From NCBI GenBank assembly GCA_032907565.1, contig JAJJPK010000181.1:1-40401 (forward strand): a stretch of DNA of 40,401 bases, in the 5' to 3' direction. This document shows positions 17,117 to 24,864 of this stretch, piece by piece. The notes below the pieces were generated by a model that worked only from the letters and a program-made list of their open reading frames with translations, was not told where the DNA came from and made no database searches. How positions within the stretch are numbered: the first letter of the stretch is position 1; each line of letters starts with the position of its first letter. A program made the translations under genes and the position numbers. This DNA is from ZC4RG29 sp032907565 (GTDB taxonomy: Bacteria > Bacteroidota > Bacteroidia > Cytophagales > Cyclobacteriaceae).

Positions 17117-17539
17117 ATGGAAGCAACAACACAAAGACAGATGTTCATCACGTTCAACGATTACCAGCGCATACTGGGATTGATTGAATTTGCGTCTTTG
17201 AAAAATAAGACGCCTGAGACGGTGAACCAACTGATGCATGACTTGAAAGTAGCCAGGATGCTCTCCCAGGAAAACATCTCCCGGGACGTCGTGACGATGA
17301 ACTCGAAGGTTTTGCTCAGGGATATTTCGAGCGGAAAGAGCATTGATATTACTATAACCTATCCACAAGACGCCGACAATCTTAACCGGAAGATCTCCGT
17401 CTTCACGCCAATCGGTCATGCCCTGCTGGGCCGGCAAGTAGGCGACGTCGTGTCGTGGAAAGTTCCCGGTGGTATGGGAAAATTCCGCATAGAAAAACTA
17501 TTGTATCAGCCTGAAGCGGCGGGTGATTTTCACCTGTAG
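17117..17539 (+). CDS. GreA/GreB C-terminal-domain protein, Rnk-like transcription elongation factor family
   Basis: A 140-residue cytoplasmic protein with an N-terminal helical segment (FITFNDYQRILGLIEFAS, resembling the short coiled coil of Rnk) and a C-terminal GreA/GreB FKBP-like domain: MNSKVLLRDISSGKSIDITITYP, then ISVFTPIGHALLGRQVGDVVSWKVPGGMGKFRIEKLLY. The family binds RNA polymerase through its secondary channel. Proteins of this type (Rnk) lack the long coiled coil needed for transcript cleavage, so a modulating role is more likely. The start at 17117 has an AAAGGA ribosome-binding site eight bases upstream; an upstream in-frame start at 17000 would lie before the predicted promoter. 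A strong terminator follows. Confidence 0.85.
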   Translation: MEATTQRQMFITFNDYQRILGLIEFASLKNKTPETVNQLMHDLKVARMLSQENISRDVVTMNSKVLLRDISSGKSIDITITYPQDADNLNRKISVFTPIGHALLGRQVGDVVSWKVPGGMGKFRIEKLLYQPEAAGDFHL

Positions 17540-17603
17540 CCGTCGGCAATAAGCTTGCTGCGTTGCCCAAGACTGCAAGAGGGGGTTAGTAGGGCGCGCA
17601 GCT

Positions 17604-17646
17604 GTGCCCCGTATGATCTGGGTGGTTCATCGGGGCACTTTTTTTT
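17604..17646 (+). terminator. Rho-independent terminator of the Gre-like gene
   Basis: GTGCCCCG (17604-17611) pairs with CGGGGCAC (17631-17638). The inner ATGA/TCAT pair extends the stem past one bulged T. Eight T residues follow at 17639-17646. It is the clearest intrinsic terminator on the plus strand in the window. Confidence 0.92.
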
Positions 17647-17670
17647 GCCCTTTCTCGTGCACGATGTAAC

Positions 17671-17684
17671 CTGACAATTATCAG
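17671..17684. promoter_or_regulatory. Weak Crp/Fnr-type site upstream of the PRTase-like gene
   Basis: CTGA-CAATTA-TCAG is a perfect inverted repeat with the 6-base spacer of Crp/Fnr operators, but it lacks the TATGA arms of the six better sites. The nearest -7-like box, AAAGTTTG at 17716-17723, lies 38.5 bases from the centre, not 29.5-30.5. It may be a second-class member of the same regulon or chance. Confidence 0.3.
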
Positions 17685-17742
17685 TCGTGGCCGTGAACAT
17701 CATCAGCGGCATTGCAAAGTTTGGGTGGTACCTTTATACAAG

Positions 17743-18414
17743 ATGAGACCACTACCACAACCAGATAGAATAGCGCCATTCACGGATCGTGACCAGGCTG
17801 CCTTGTTACTTGCGACAAAACTGGAAACCTTCCGCAGCGGTGATGTCGTCGTGCTCACCACCGCGCCGGGTGTGGAAATGGGTAAGCAGGTGGCCGCGCA
17901 TCTGGGACTTAGCGCGCGACCGATGCCTTGCCGGGAAATACGACACCCCGCCAACCGCAACCAGAGTATCGGATCGGTGTGTCTCAAGAACGTCGTTCTG
18001 CATGACGCGTGTCTCGATATTCCCCAGGAGTATCTTCAGCATACTATAGCCCGGCTCCGCGCCCGAATCCGGCGCGACATGGACGCAGGCGGCAATGCTG
18101 AAACCTACACCGGCAAGACTCTTATCATTGTCAGCGAGTGGTTAAGGACAGCGGATAGCATTCGGGCATGTCTCGGTCATATCCGCGAGGAGAAGCCTGC
18201 CCGCATCATCGTGGCCACGGCAGTCGTTTCTCCGCAGGCCATCCTCGAACTGCGCGAACTTGTCGACGAGTTGATCTATCTTGTTGAAGACGATGAAGTG
18301 AGCCTTCCGCAGTATTACTTCGGTCCCGGAAAGGATGAACGCCCCAGGACGCCTGCGCGCGGACCCGCTTCATACCAAGGCGCTCCGGCCCATCCCGAAC
18401 GAAACTACGCATAA
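17743..18414 (+). CDS. Phosphoribosyltransferase-like protein with degenerate PRPP loop
   Basis: A 223-residue cytoplasmic protein. Residues from about 10 to 180 follow the layout of type I phosphoribosyltransferase-fold proteins found beside universal stress protein genes: a DRDQAALLLATKLETF start, VVVLTTAPGVEMGKQVAAHLGL, an IGSVCL hood strand and a core strand with GKTLIIVSEWLRTADSIRACL. In active PRTases the last segment reads as a DDG-x-ATG-x-T loop. Here the acidic pair and the TG are replaced (SEWLRTADS), so PRPP binding is probably lost and a regulatory or binding role is likely. Ten bases separate it from the stress protein gene, so they are probably co-transcribed. The start at 17743 is ATG; a GTG lies six codons upstream. 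Confidence 0.65.
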   Translation: MRPLPQPDRIAPFTDRDQAALLLATKLETFRSGDVVVLTTAPGVEMGKQVAAHLGLSARPMPCREIRHPANRNQSIGSVCLKNVVLHDACLDIPQEYLQHTIARLRARIRRDMDAGGNAETYTGKTLIIVSEWLRTADSIRACLGHIREEKPARIIVATAVVSPQAILELRELVDELIYLVEDDEVSLPQYYFGPGKDERPRTPARGPASYQGAPAHPERNYA

Positions 18415-18423
18415 ATCCATCGC

Positions 18424-19254
18424 ATGACCATACTTGTTCCAACCGACTTCTCGCCGCTGTCCAAGGTAGCGGTGTTCTACGCGGCCGGTCTCGCCCGGCC
18501 CCTTCAGGCTAACCTCGTTATCGCTGCAGTCGTCAATGTGAATCCCAGCACGGAGACTCTCCTCCGCTCAAAACGCCTGGAGCAGGAGCTGCTTACTTCC
18601 GTGCAACAGGAAGCCGATAAACTGATTGCAGAAATTCGGGAAAAAATGCCTGAACCACTCGATGTATCGTTCGAAACGGCAACCGGCTTTCCGCTTGACG
18701 AACAGGTTGAACTCCTCGTGAAGCGCGTGAACGCCGACCTGGTCGTAATGGGAAGTCGAGGCGCTTCCGGACTGCGACGGTTGCTCATTGGCAGCAATGC
18801 GGTCACGGTCATGAACAACAGCACAGTCCCCGTGATGATCATCCCCGAAGGCGTGACGTACAAGAAGCCGGAGCATATCGTGTATGCGACAGACCTCTTT
18901 AGCTACCGCGATGAGACACGCACCGTGGTGGCGTTCGCACGGTTATTCGATGCACATGTCCACCTGCTGCACGTACTCCCCCGCCATCGCACCGACGACC
19001 GCGATATAAAGGCGATTGAAGCCGACCTGAAAAGCCTCACTGGCTACGACAAGATCTCTTTTGAAGTGACGCACCACGACGACGTGGCTACCGGTGTCGA
19101 TCAATTCGTCACGCAGAACGGTGCTGACATCCTTGCCATGTTCACGCACCACCTCGACTTCTACGAAAAACTGCTGGGCCGCAGTGTTACGCGCCGGCTG
19201 GCTTTCCACGGAAGCATACCACTCCTGACATTCAACAAGACAACCATGTCATAA
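18424..19254 (+). CDS. Universal stress protein with two Usp domains
   Basis: A 276-residue protein made of two Usp (UspA-like) domains in tandem, about 1-140 and 141-276. Domain 1 has the nucleotide-binding signature: VPTDFS with D8, then G110-x2-G113-x9-G123-S124 in GSRGASGLRRLLIGSNA, so it should bind ATP. Domain 2 (HIVYATDLFSYRDETRTV, then VTRRLAFHGSIPLLTF) lacks most of the glycine motif and probably does not. Universal stress proteins of this kind are induced by oxygen limitation and respiratory arrest in other bacteria. It sits between the PRTase-like gene and the FeS repair gene, which has its own promoter. Confidence 0.9.
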   Translation: MTILVPTDFSPLSKVAVFYAAGLARPLQANLVIAAVVNVNPSTETLLRSKRLEQELLTSVQQEADKLIAEIREKMPEPLDVSFETATGFPLDEQVELLVKRVNADLVVMGSRGASGLRRLLIGSNAVTVMNNSTVPVMIIPEGVTYKKPEHIVYATDLFSYRDETRTVVAFARLFDAHVHLLHVLPRHRTDDRDIKAIEADLKSLTGYDKISFEVTHHDDVATGVDQFVTQNGADILAMFTHHLDFYEKLLGRSVTRRLAFHGSIPLLTFNKTTMS

Positions 19255-19257
19255 TAG

Positions 19258-19306
19258 CCCCTATGACTCAAATCATAGGGGAACGCGTGCATGCTTTTTA
19301 GATTTG
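19258..19306 (+). promoter_or_regulatory. Crp/Fnr-type operator and -7 box upstream of the RIC/nrdJ/crp operon
   Basis: TATGA (19262-19266), spacer CTCAAA, TCATA (19273-19277); the arms extend to CCCCTATGA/TCATAGGGG, nine bases each. The -7 box TAGATTTG at 19299-19306 matches TAnnTTTG exactly. The site centre (19269.5) is 29.5 bases upstream of the box, so it falls at -41.5 of a start near 19311. This is the position for class II activation by a Crp/Fnr protein. It is the best of six related sites in the window. Confidence 0.8.
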
Positions 19307-19320
19307 ATCAGGCAAACACC

Positions 19321-20040
19321 ATGACCATGAAACCCCAACAACGGCCCCTGAGTCTGCTGGACGCATCCGTAGCGGACGTCGCGCTCCAGTATCCCCAAGC
19401 TGTCGAGGTGCTTGACCGCTATAACCTCGACTATTGCTGCAATGGGAGCATACTCTTTACTGAGGCCTGCGCCCAACGCAACATCGTAGCGGAAAATATC
19501 TGGGACGAGATCGTCGGGATGCCGGCTGGCCAACACCAGACTATAGACTTCACGTCCTGGCCGACCGTTCAGCTGATGGACTTCATCCGTCAGCATCACC
19601 ACGCCCGCATTCGGCAGCTCATTCCCCAGATACAGGGCCTGCTGGAAACGATCTGTTCCGTGCATGGTGACGGTAACATCACTGTGCTGGCGATTCGCGA
19701 TGATTTTGAAGACCTCGCCGACGATCTTACTGATCATCTGCAGCGCGAAGAAGAGGAATTTTTTCCGACGGCACGGAGTTTTGCAGAGAGTGAGAATCGC
19801 GACCCGAAGACGGCTGACGCGATCCAAACGATGATGGATTCACTGGAGGGCGAACATCGGGCCGCTGGTGAATTGGTGCGCTCTTTGCGCACCATGACAA
19901 TAAATTACACGCCACCAGATTATGCGTGCCCAACGTTCCGGCTGGGTTACCAGCTGCTCAGGGAATTCGACAACGACCTGACCCAACATATACACATCGA
20001 AAACAATGTGTTGTTTCAAAGAATAAGAGAACTTTTTTAA
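19321..20040 (+). CDS. Iron-sulfur cluster repair di-iron protein, RIC/ScdA/YtfE family
   Basis: It repairs or protects FeS clusters damaged by NO and oxidants, in the cytoplasm. The 239-residue protein has an N-terminal ScdA_N (DUF542) domain with DRYNLDYCCNGSILFTEAC, containing the paired Cys, and a hemerythrin-like domain with the di-iron ligand pattern: RQHHHARIRQL, then DHLQREEEEFFP, LEGEHRAAGELV and a closing HIHIENNVLFQRI. The start is taken at 19321 because the in-frame ATG at 19291 lies upstream of the predicted transcription start (19311); 19327 is also possible. The nrdJ gene follows after 15 bases and the Crp/Fnr gene after that, so the three probably form one operon under the site at 19258. 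Confidence 0.9.
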   Translation: MTMKPQQRPLSLLDASVADVALQYPQAVEVLDRYNLDYCCNGSILFTEACAQRNIVAENIWDEIVGMPAGQHQTIDFTSWPTVQLMDFIRQHHHARIRQLIPQIQGLLETICSVHGDGNITVLAIRDDFEDLADDLTDHLQREEEEFFPTARSFAESENRDPKTADAIQTMMDSLEGEHRAAGELVRSLRTMTINYTPPDYACPTFRLGYQLLREFDNDLTQHIHIENNVLFQRIRELF

Positions 20041-20055
20041 ACTAACCCTGAAAAC

Positions 20056-21935
20056 GTGGAACTGAATCAGCAAATCCTCAGTGACATTGTAGTGCACATG
20101 AAGTACGCCCGCTACCTCCCTGAGCTGAAACGCAGGGAAACATGGGGCGAAATCTGCCAGCGTTACCAGGACATGATGACCGAAAAGTATCCGGCGCTGG
20201 AAGAGGAAATCGATCATTGGATGCAGTATGTTCGCGACCGCAAGGTGCTTCCCTCGATGCGGGCTATGCAGTTTGCCGGTCCCGCAATAGCGCGCAACAA
20301 CAGCCGCATATACAACTGCGCCTACCTTCCTGTTGACGACATCCGTGCATTCCCCGAGACGCTTTTTCTCTTGCTTGGCGGCACGGGCGTTGGATACTCC
20401 GTGCAATACCATCACGTTGAAAAGCTTCCACCGATCCGCAAAGCAGAAAAGCGGCGGCGGTTTCTCGTGGGCGACAGCCTGGAGGGATGGGCGGATGCAA
20501 TTAAGGTGGTGATGAAGGCCTACTTCGGCAAGAGCAACTACATGCCGGATTTCGACTTTTCGGACATTCGCCCGAAGGGTGCCCGACTGATCACAGCGGG
20601 CGGAAAGGCGCCCGGACCTGAACCGCTGAAGATCTGCATCGCCCACATTCAGGCAATCCTCGACCGAAAAAAAGAGGGGGAACGACTCACCCCGCTCGAA
20701 TGCCATGACATCATGTGCCACCTGGCCAACGCCGTACTCGCCGGCGGGATCAGGCGCTCGGCTATGATCGCACTTTTCTCAGCCGACGATGAAGAGATGC
20801 TTACGTGCAAATTCGGCGCATGGTGGGAACTCAACGAACAGCGGGGTCGCGCCAACAACTCGGCTGTATTGCACCGCGATACCACAACGCGGGAAGAGTT
20901 CGACAGGCTGTGGCGAAAAATAGAGGCATCCGGATCAGGTGAGCCGGGATTTTATTTTACGAATGATCCCGATTGGGGAACCAATCCCTGCTGTGAGATT
21001 GCGCTTCGGCCATTTCAATTCTGCAACCTGTGCGAAGTGAATGTATCAGACATCCAGTCACAGGAAGACCTCAACGAGCGCTGCCGGGCAGCATCGTTCT
21101 TTGGAACACTACAGGCCGGCTTCACGAATTTCCATTACCTAAGAGAAGCCTGGAAAACGACAACCGAGCACGACGCACTGATCGGCGTTGGCATGACGGG
21201 GATCGCAAGCGGTAGGATCATGGCCTTTGACCTTCGGGAAGCTGCCGACGTGGTTCGGCAAATGAACCTGCGGGCCTCTGCTCAGATCGGTATTCAGTTT
21301 GCCGCCCGATGCACAACCATCAAGCCGTCCGGAACTACTTCGCTCGTCCTGGGGACATCGTCAGGAATCCACGCATGGCACAACGATTACTACCTGAGGC
21401 GGGTACGGATCGGAAAGAACGAAGCTTTGTATACCTATCTCAGCATACACCATCCCGAGCTGCTCGAAGAAGACTTGTTAAACAGCAAGCAGGCTATCAT
21501 TCGCATTCCACAAAAAGCTCCGGAAGGAAGCATCCTGCGCAACGAAGATGTGATGGCCGTCGGCGGGGTTGTTGCCGGTACCGTCGTTTTCTCGAAGGGA
21601 TAAAGCATTTCAATCTTGAATGGGTTCGTCCCGGGTTCCGCCGCGGTAGCAATGCCAATAACGTTTCGGCAACTGTGTCGATCCGCAAGGGCGACTGGAA
21701 ACGCGTGGGTGACTGGATGTGGGAAAACAAGGCATCCTATAACGGACTGAGTGTGTTGCCGTTCGATAACGGAAACTATGCTCAGGCACCGTTCGAAGAC
21801 ATCACAAAAGAGCAGTTCGAAGAACTCGAAAGAAGTCTCAGAGCCATCGATCTCACGCAAGTGTACGAATCGGACGACGGAACCGAACACACAGCGGAGG
21901 CAGCCTGCGCTGGCGGAAGTTGTACGGTTGTATAA
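20056..21935 (+). pseudogene. nrdJ: Adenosylcobalamin-dependent (class II) ribonucleotide reductase, frameshifted
   Basis: Class II reductases make deoxyribonucleotides with B12 and without oxygen. Frame A (20056-21603, GTG start) has the monomeric-type sequence: LPSMRAMQFAGPAIARNNSRIYNCAY, LLLGGTGVGYSVQ, HLANAVLAGGIRRSA, the active-site segment NPCCEIALRPFQFCNLCEVN, and PSGTTSLVLGTSSGIHAWHN. It ends in an early TAA. Frame B resumes at about 21588 with FLEGIKHFNLEW and runs through NNVSATVSI, MWENKASYNGLSVLPF and QAPFEDIT to the C-terminal redox pair CAGGSC. Against the family as I remember it, bases 21559-21587 (29 nt) look like an insertion, which shifts the frame by -1. Without it the product would be full length, about 615 residues. 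It may be a pseudogene, a sequencing or assembly fault, or a recoded gene. Confidence 0.8.
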
Positions 21936-21949
21936 TCGGGCCACCGGTC

Positions 21950-22603
21950 ATGCGCAACTCACCCGTCATTCAATATTTTCCTATCTTTCCGGAAAAACGA
22001 AAACGGGTGATACCAGCGTCACTTCTTCAATCCTACAATGCCCGGCTTGCAAAAGTTGGCAAAGACCAGATCATTTTCGAGGAAGGGCGCAAAGCACTGG
22101 AATATTTCCAGGTGGAAGAGGGGAAAGTGAAGATGTTTGTCCTGAATCCCGAGGGACAGGAATTCACCCAGGGGATATTTGCGCCCGGCGAAAGCTTCGG
22201 AGAGCCTCCCCTACTGGGGGATTTTCCCTACCCGAGCAGCGCCATTACGCTCGAGGCCGGCAAGATCTGGCGCATGCCCAAAGCGGACTTCCTGCAGCTT
22301 TTGCGCGACAACTTCGACATCCACATGAAACTCGACCAGGTATTGTGCCGGCGGCTTCAATACAAGTCGATGATCCTTACAGAAGTCTCTTCATACGACC
22401 CGGAACATCGCCTCCTTACCATTATCAAGTATTTCAAATCAAAAATCGCCAAGCATCCCTCCAAAGAAAAAGTAATCGTGCCTTTCACGCGCCAACAACT
22501 CGCAGATATGACAGGCCTCCGTGTTGAAACAGTCATACGCACGGTCAAAAAAATGGAGAAGGAAGGCAAACTCACACTGGAAGGACACAAGATCAAGTAC
22601 TAA
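21950..22603 (+). CDS. Crp/Fnr-family transcriptional regulator
   Basis: A 217-residue regulator: an N-terminal cyclic-nucleotide-binding-type beta-roll (about 15-120, with IFEEGRKALEYFQVEEGKVKMF and GIFAPGESFGEPPLLGDF), a dimer helix (120-145) and a C-terminal Crp-type HTH (TRQQLADMTGLRVETVIRTVKKM, 180-202). The recognition helix keeps E193 and R197 in the pattern of FNR/CRP contact residues, which read G-A in TGA half-sites. The cAMP pocket is not conserved (PPLLG instead of LALMYG-R), and there is one Cys (C133), so it is neither a classic Crp nor an FeS-type Fnr; a Dnr/NnrR-like NO sensor is possible. Because TGA-N6-TCA sites occur at six nearby promoters, including the one at 19258 driving its own operon, it is the best candidate regulator. 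Start ATG at 21950, 14 bases after nrdJ. Confidence 0.92.
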   Translation: MRNSPVIQYFPIFPEKRKRVIPASLLQSYNARLAKVGKDQIIFEEGRKALEYFQVEEGKVKMFVLNPEGQEFTQGIFAPGESFGEPPLLGDFPYPSSAITLEAGKIWRMPKADFLQLLRDNFDIHMKLDQVLCRRLQYKSMILTEVSSYDPEHRLLTIIKYFKSKIAKHPSKEKVIVPFTRQQLADMTGLRVETVIRTVKKMEKEGKLTLEGHKIKY

Positions 22604-22636
22604 CGAAGGGGCCACAGTACGGCAGAAACCCGAGTC

Positions 22637-22683
22637 TTTATGATCCGGGTCATAAGCTGTTACCTGCTTTGCATATAGTTTTG
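22637..22683 (+). promoter_or_regulatory. Crp/Fnr-type operator and -7 box upstream of the DUF2249-hemerythrin gene
   Basis: TATGA (22639-22643), spacer TCCGGG, TCATA (22650-22654), extended to TTATGA/TCATAA. The -7 box TAGTTTTG at 22676-22683 is an exact TAnnTTTG. The site centre (22646.5) is 29.5 bases from the TA, the same as at 19258. Predicted start near 22688, leaving a 33-base leader. Confidence 0.78.
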
Positions 22684-22720
22684 GTTTTCGGATTGATGTG
22701 GGACTAATTATCAAAGAAAA

Positions 22721-23663
22721 ATGAAAACCGAAACCCAAATGCTTGACGCAACGCTCCTGGAGCCGCGCGTAAAGCACCCCGTGATCTTCCAGTTTTTTGA
22801 ACGCCTCCTGCCCGGGCAGTCGTTCATATTGCGCAACGACCATGACCCGAAACCGCTATACTACCAGATGATTGGCGAACTTGGCAATGTGGTCGGCTGG
22901 GAATACCTCGAACAAGGCCCCGAATGGTGGCAAGTACGGATCACACGGCTTAGCGAATCATCTGAAGGTGGAAAAACCGTCGGCGAAATTGCAGCCAGCG
23001 ACCTCCGCAAAGCCCAGGTGTTCAAGAAGTACGGCATCGACTTCTGCTGTGGCGGAAAGAAGACGCTCAAGGAGGCATGCGAATCAAAAGGCCTGAACCC
23101 CGCCGAGATCGAAAAGGAACTCAACGCGACAACCGGCCCTGCACCGCTGCCCTTCAAGGAATGGTCACCGGCATTCCTGGCAGACTACATCGTCAATACA
23201 CATCATGCCTATGTGCGGAAGATGCTGCCTGAAATCACACAGCTGATGGCAAAGGTCCTGAATGCGCATGGAGAACGGCACCCGGAACTGGCACAAGTAA
23301 GTTACCTTGTACAGCGCCTGGACGATGAACTGCTGGGACACCTTGCAAAGGAAGAAAAGGTGGTATTTCCTTATATCCGGGAACTCGTACAAGGCGACGG
23401 ACCGTCGCGGTTCAGCACGATAGAGACGCCCATTGCCATGATGGAGGACGAACACGACGAGGCCGGCGGTATTATGGAAAAGATTCGTGACCTGACCAAC
23501 GACTACACACTTCCCCCTGACTCCTGCGTATCGTATGGATTGTTGTTCCAAATGCTCAAGGACTTTGAAGACGATCTCCATACCCACGTCCACCTGGAGA
23601 ACAACATCCTCTTTCCCCGAGCACTGGAGCTGGACAAGGAACGGACTGGAACAGTGGGGAGAG

Positions 23664-23668
<5 letters not shown>
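22721..23668 (+). CDS. DUF2249-DUF542-hemerythrin fusion, RIC-like
   Basis: A 315-residue cytoplasmic protein with three modules. Residues 12-75 form a DUF2249 domain (LEPRVKHPVIFQFFERLLPGQSFILRNDHDPKPLYYQM). Residues 85-145 form a ScdA_N/DUF542 domain with FKKYGIDFCCGGKKTLKEAC and its Cys pair. The rest is a hemerythrin-like di-iron domain (NTHHAYVRKMLP, HLAKEEKVVFPYI, EDEHDEAGGIM, HVHLENNILFPR). It is the second RIC-type protein here and the longer one. DUF2249 domains occur in proteins of nitrosative stress and denitrification clusters. It has its own copy of the TATGA-N6-TCATA operator. Its stop codon lies at the first base of a microsatellite, so the C-terminus is fixed just before a variable tract. 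Confidence 0.9.
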
Positions 23669-23720
<52 letters not shown>

Positions 23721-23761
23721 GTGCAGTGAGAAGTGAGAAAGCAATAAGTAAAAAAGTAATC

Positions 23762-23797
23762 GGTAATCGGTGAGTGGTACACCGACTACCGATTACC
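23762..23797. repeat. GGTAATCGGT palindromic repeat, copy 1 (possible bidirectional terminator)
   Basis: GGTAATCGGT (23762-23771) and ACCGATTACC (23788-23797) are a perfect 10-bp inverted repeat. The inner AGTGGT/ACCGACT pair extends the stem with one bulge. It lies between the convergent hemerythrin and osmC genes. A second, related structure lies at 24405-24448. There is no T-run, so any terminator role would depend on other factors. Confidence 0.65.
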
Positions 23798-23808
23798 AGT
23801 TACCCGCC

Positions 23809-24288
23809 TTAAACCGCGTCCACCGGCTCCGGTTCTACAATGACTACCGGATTGACGGTGACGTCTGACCGGATTGAATGGGTAATTAAACAGTTAGCTT
23901 CCGCCTTTCGGATGATGCGCTCGGCTTTGGCGCGGTCCTCCTCGCGTGTAATTGTCACGTGAGGTTCAAGGACGATTTGGGTCATCCGGTATTTACCGTC
24001 TTCCTTGTCTAGTTTCCCCTGCGATTTACAGGTAAACGCTGTAAAGGGAAGTTTCGAATTCTCAGCTATCGCCAGGAAGGTCGTCATGAGGCAGCTTGCC
24101 ACCGATGCCGTAAACAGGTGTTCCGGCGACCAGATCCCTTCAACACCTCCAGGGAACTGGGGTGGCGTGGCTACCTGGATACACCCGCCGTCGCCGGCTA
24201 GTTGGCCTGTCGACAGCTCCGGAGAACACATAATCCCTTTTCTGTCCTCGTTCCACGTGACGTCTACGTTATAAATGTGCGTACTCAT
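23809..24288 (-). CDS. OsmC/Ohr-family peroxide-reductase-like protein
   Basis: A 159-residue protein of the OsmC superfamily. Visible features: the N-terminal strand with WNEDRKGIMCSPELS, the GGVEGIWSPEHLFTASVASCLMTTFLAIAENSKLPF helix carrying the family Glu and the peroxidatic-type Cys (VASC), and a closing AEANCLITHSIRSDVTV with the second Cys. The two-Cys pattern fits thiol-dependent reduction of organic peroxides. I chose ATG 24288 (MSTHIYNVDV): a longer frame adds nine residues but lies close to the predicted transcription start (about 24307). It faces the hemerythrin gene convergently and is preceded by a TATGA-N6-TCAAG site, so it probably belongs to the same regulon. Confidence 0.88.
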   Translation of the reverse strand: MSTHIYNVDVTWNEDRKGIMCSPELSTGQLAGDGGCIQVATPPQFPGGVEGIWSPEHLFTASVASCLMTTFLAIAENSKLPFTAFTCKSQGKLDKEDGKYRMTQIVLEPHVTITREEDRAKAERIIRKAEANCLITHSIRSDVTVNPVVIVEPEPVDAV

Positions 24289-24310
24289 AGTTCTGCTTGT
24301 TTGATTGCAC

Positions 24311-24356
24311 CACAAGGTACCATACAGTGGGTGGAAGAGGTATGATGTATGTCAAG
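24311..24356 (-). promoter_or_regulatory. Crp/Fnr-type operator upstream of osmC-like gene
   Basis: TATGA (24341-24345), spacer TGTATG, TCAAG (24352-24356): one good and one partial half-site. On the minus strand TACCTTGT begins at 24319, 29.5 bases from the centre, and matches four of the six fixed bases of TAnnTTTG. Predicted start near 24307, 19 bases before the ATG. It is the weakest of the six sites, but its spacing agrees. Confidence 0.55.
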
Positions 24357-24404
24357 GGCCAAACTGATTTTTGGAGGTCACAGGAAAAAAGGTAAAGGGT
24401 AAAG

Positions 24405-24448
24405 GGTAATCGGTATTCGGTGATCGGTGATCGGTGAGTACCGATTAC
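24405..24448. repeat. GGTAATCGGT palindromic repeat, copy 2
   Basis: GTAATCGGT (24406-24414) pairs with ACCGATTAC (24440-24448). The loop holds three more CGGTGA-type units, and a partial ACCGGTTACC-like arm follows. It sits just after the haemoglobin stop codon at the end of the nos transcript. With copy 1 it defines a small dispersed repeat family in intergenic ends. Confidence 0.6.
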
Positions 24449-24458
24449 TGATTCCCGG

Positions 24459-24824
24459 TTACCGTAACAGCCCCATCTTGTGTTGAAAAATACCCGCTAT
24501 GCTCTGGGCACGTTGTTTGATTTCCGTTGCCGTAGGTCCATTGAAGTTTTCATCGACGGTCGCTTCAAAAAGTTCCAGCCAACGGGCGAAATGTTCTGTG
24601 CCGATCGGCAACTTCACGTGTTTTTGAAAAGGGTTTCCGCGGTAGCTCATCTCCCCGAGCATCATCGACGCCCAAAAGTTGTACATGGTGGGCAAATGCG
24701 CCGGCCAATCGACGTGCGCAAATACAGGACCGATCAATTCGTCCTTTCGAACCTTGTCGTAAAACAGATCAACGAGCCGCTCAATATCCGCCCGACTTTG
24801 CAAATCGTTCTTTATATCCTCCAT
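24459..24824 (-). CDS. Group III truncated haemoglobin
   Basis: A 121-residue globin, the usual size for 2-on-2 haemoglobins. The group III heme-pocket residues are present: Y22 (B10) in LVDLFYDKVRKD, H43 (E7) in WPAHLPTMYNFWASMM, H69 (F8, heme ligand) in FQKHVKLPIG, and W82 (G8) in FARWLELFEATV. Group III members bind O2 and NO tightly and are linked to nitrosative stress in Campylobacter. It is the last gene of the run that begins with the cytochrome c and nosZ genes, 40 bases after nosY. No TATGA-type site lies in that gap, so co-transcription with nos is likely. A role in clearing NO that would poison NosZ or cytochromes is inferred. Confidence 0.92.
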   Translation of the reverse strand: MEDIKNDLQSRADIERLVDLFYDKVRKDELIGPVFAHVDWPAHLPTMYNFWASMMLGEMSYRGNPFQKHVKLPIGTEHFARWLELFEATVDENFNGPTATEIKQRAQSIAGIFQHKMGLLR

Positions 24825-24864
24825 AATAGGAATACCATCATTCCATGAAATTCATTCCCATACC

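Noticed and set aside
19258..19281. CCCCTATGA/TCATAGGGG as a terminator of the universal stress protein gene
   Set aside because: No T-run follows, and the exact -7 box at 29.5 bases makes an operator the better reading, though partial terminator action is not excluded.
19840..20721. 293-codon open frame antisense to RIC and nrdJ
   Set aside because: It spans two real genes and their junction; no recognisable domain.
21586..21603. Programmed -1 frameshift site in nrdJ
   Set aside because: There is no X-XXY-YYZ heptamer and no downstream hairpin; a slip at T-TTC would also leave about ten extra residues. A 29-nt insertion explains the data more simply.
24825..24864. GGAAT-ACCATC-ATTCC repeat before the haemoglobin gene as a regulator site
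   Set aside because: It does not have TGA/TCA arms or a -7 box at the right distance; five-base arms are expected by chance.
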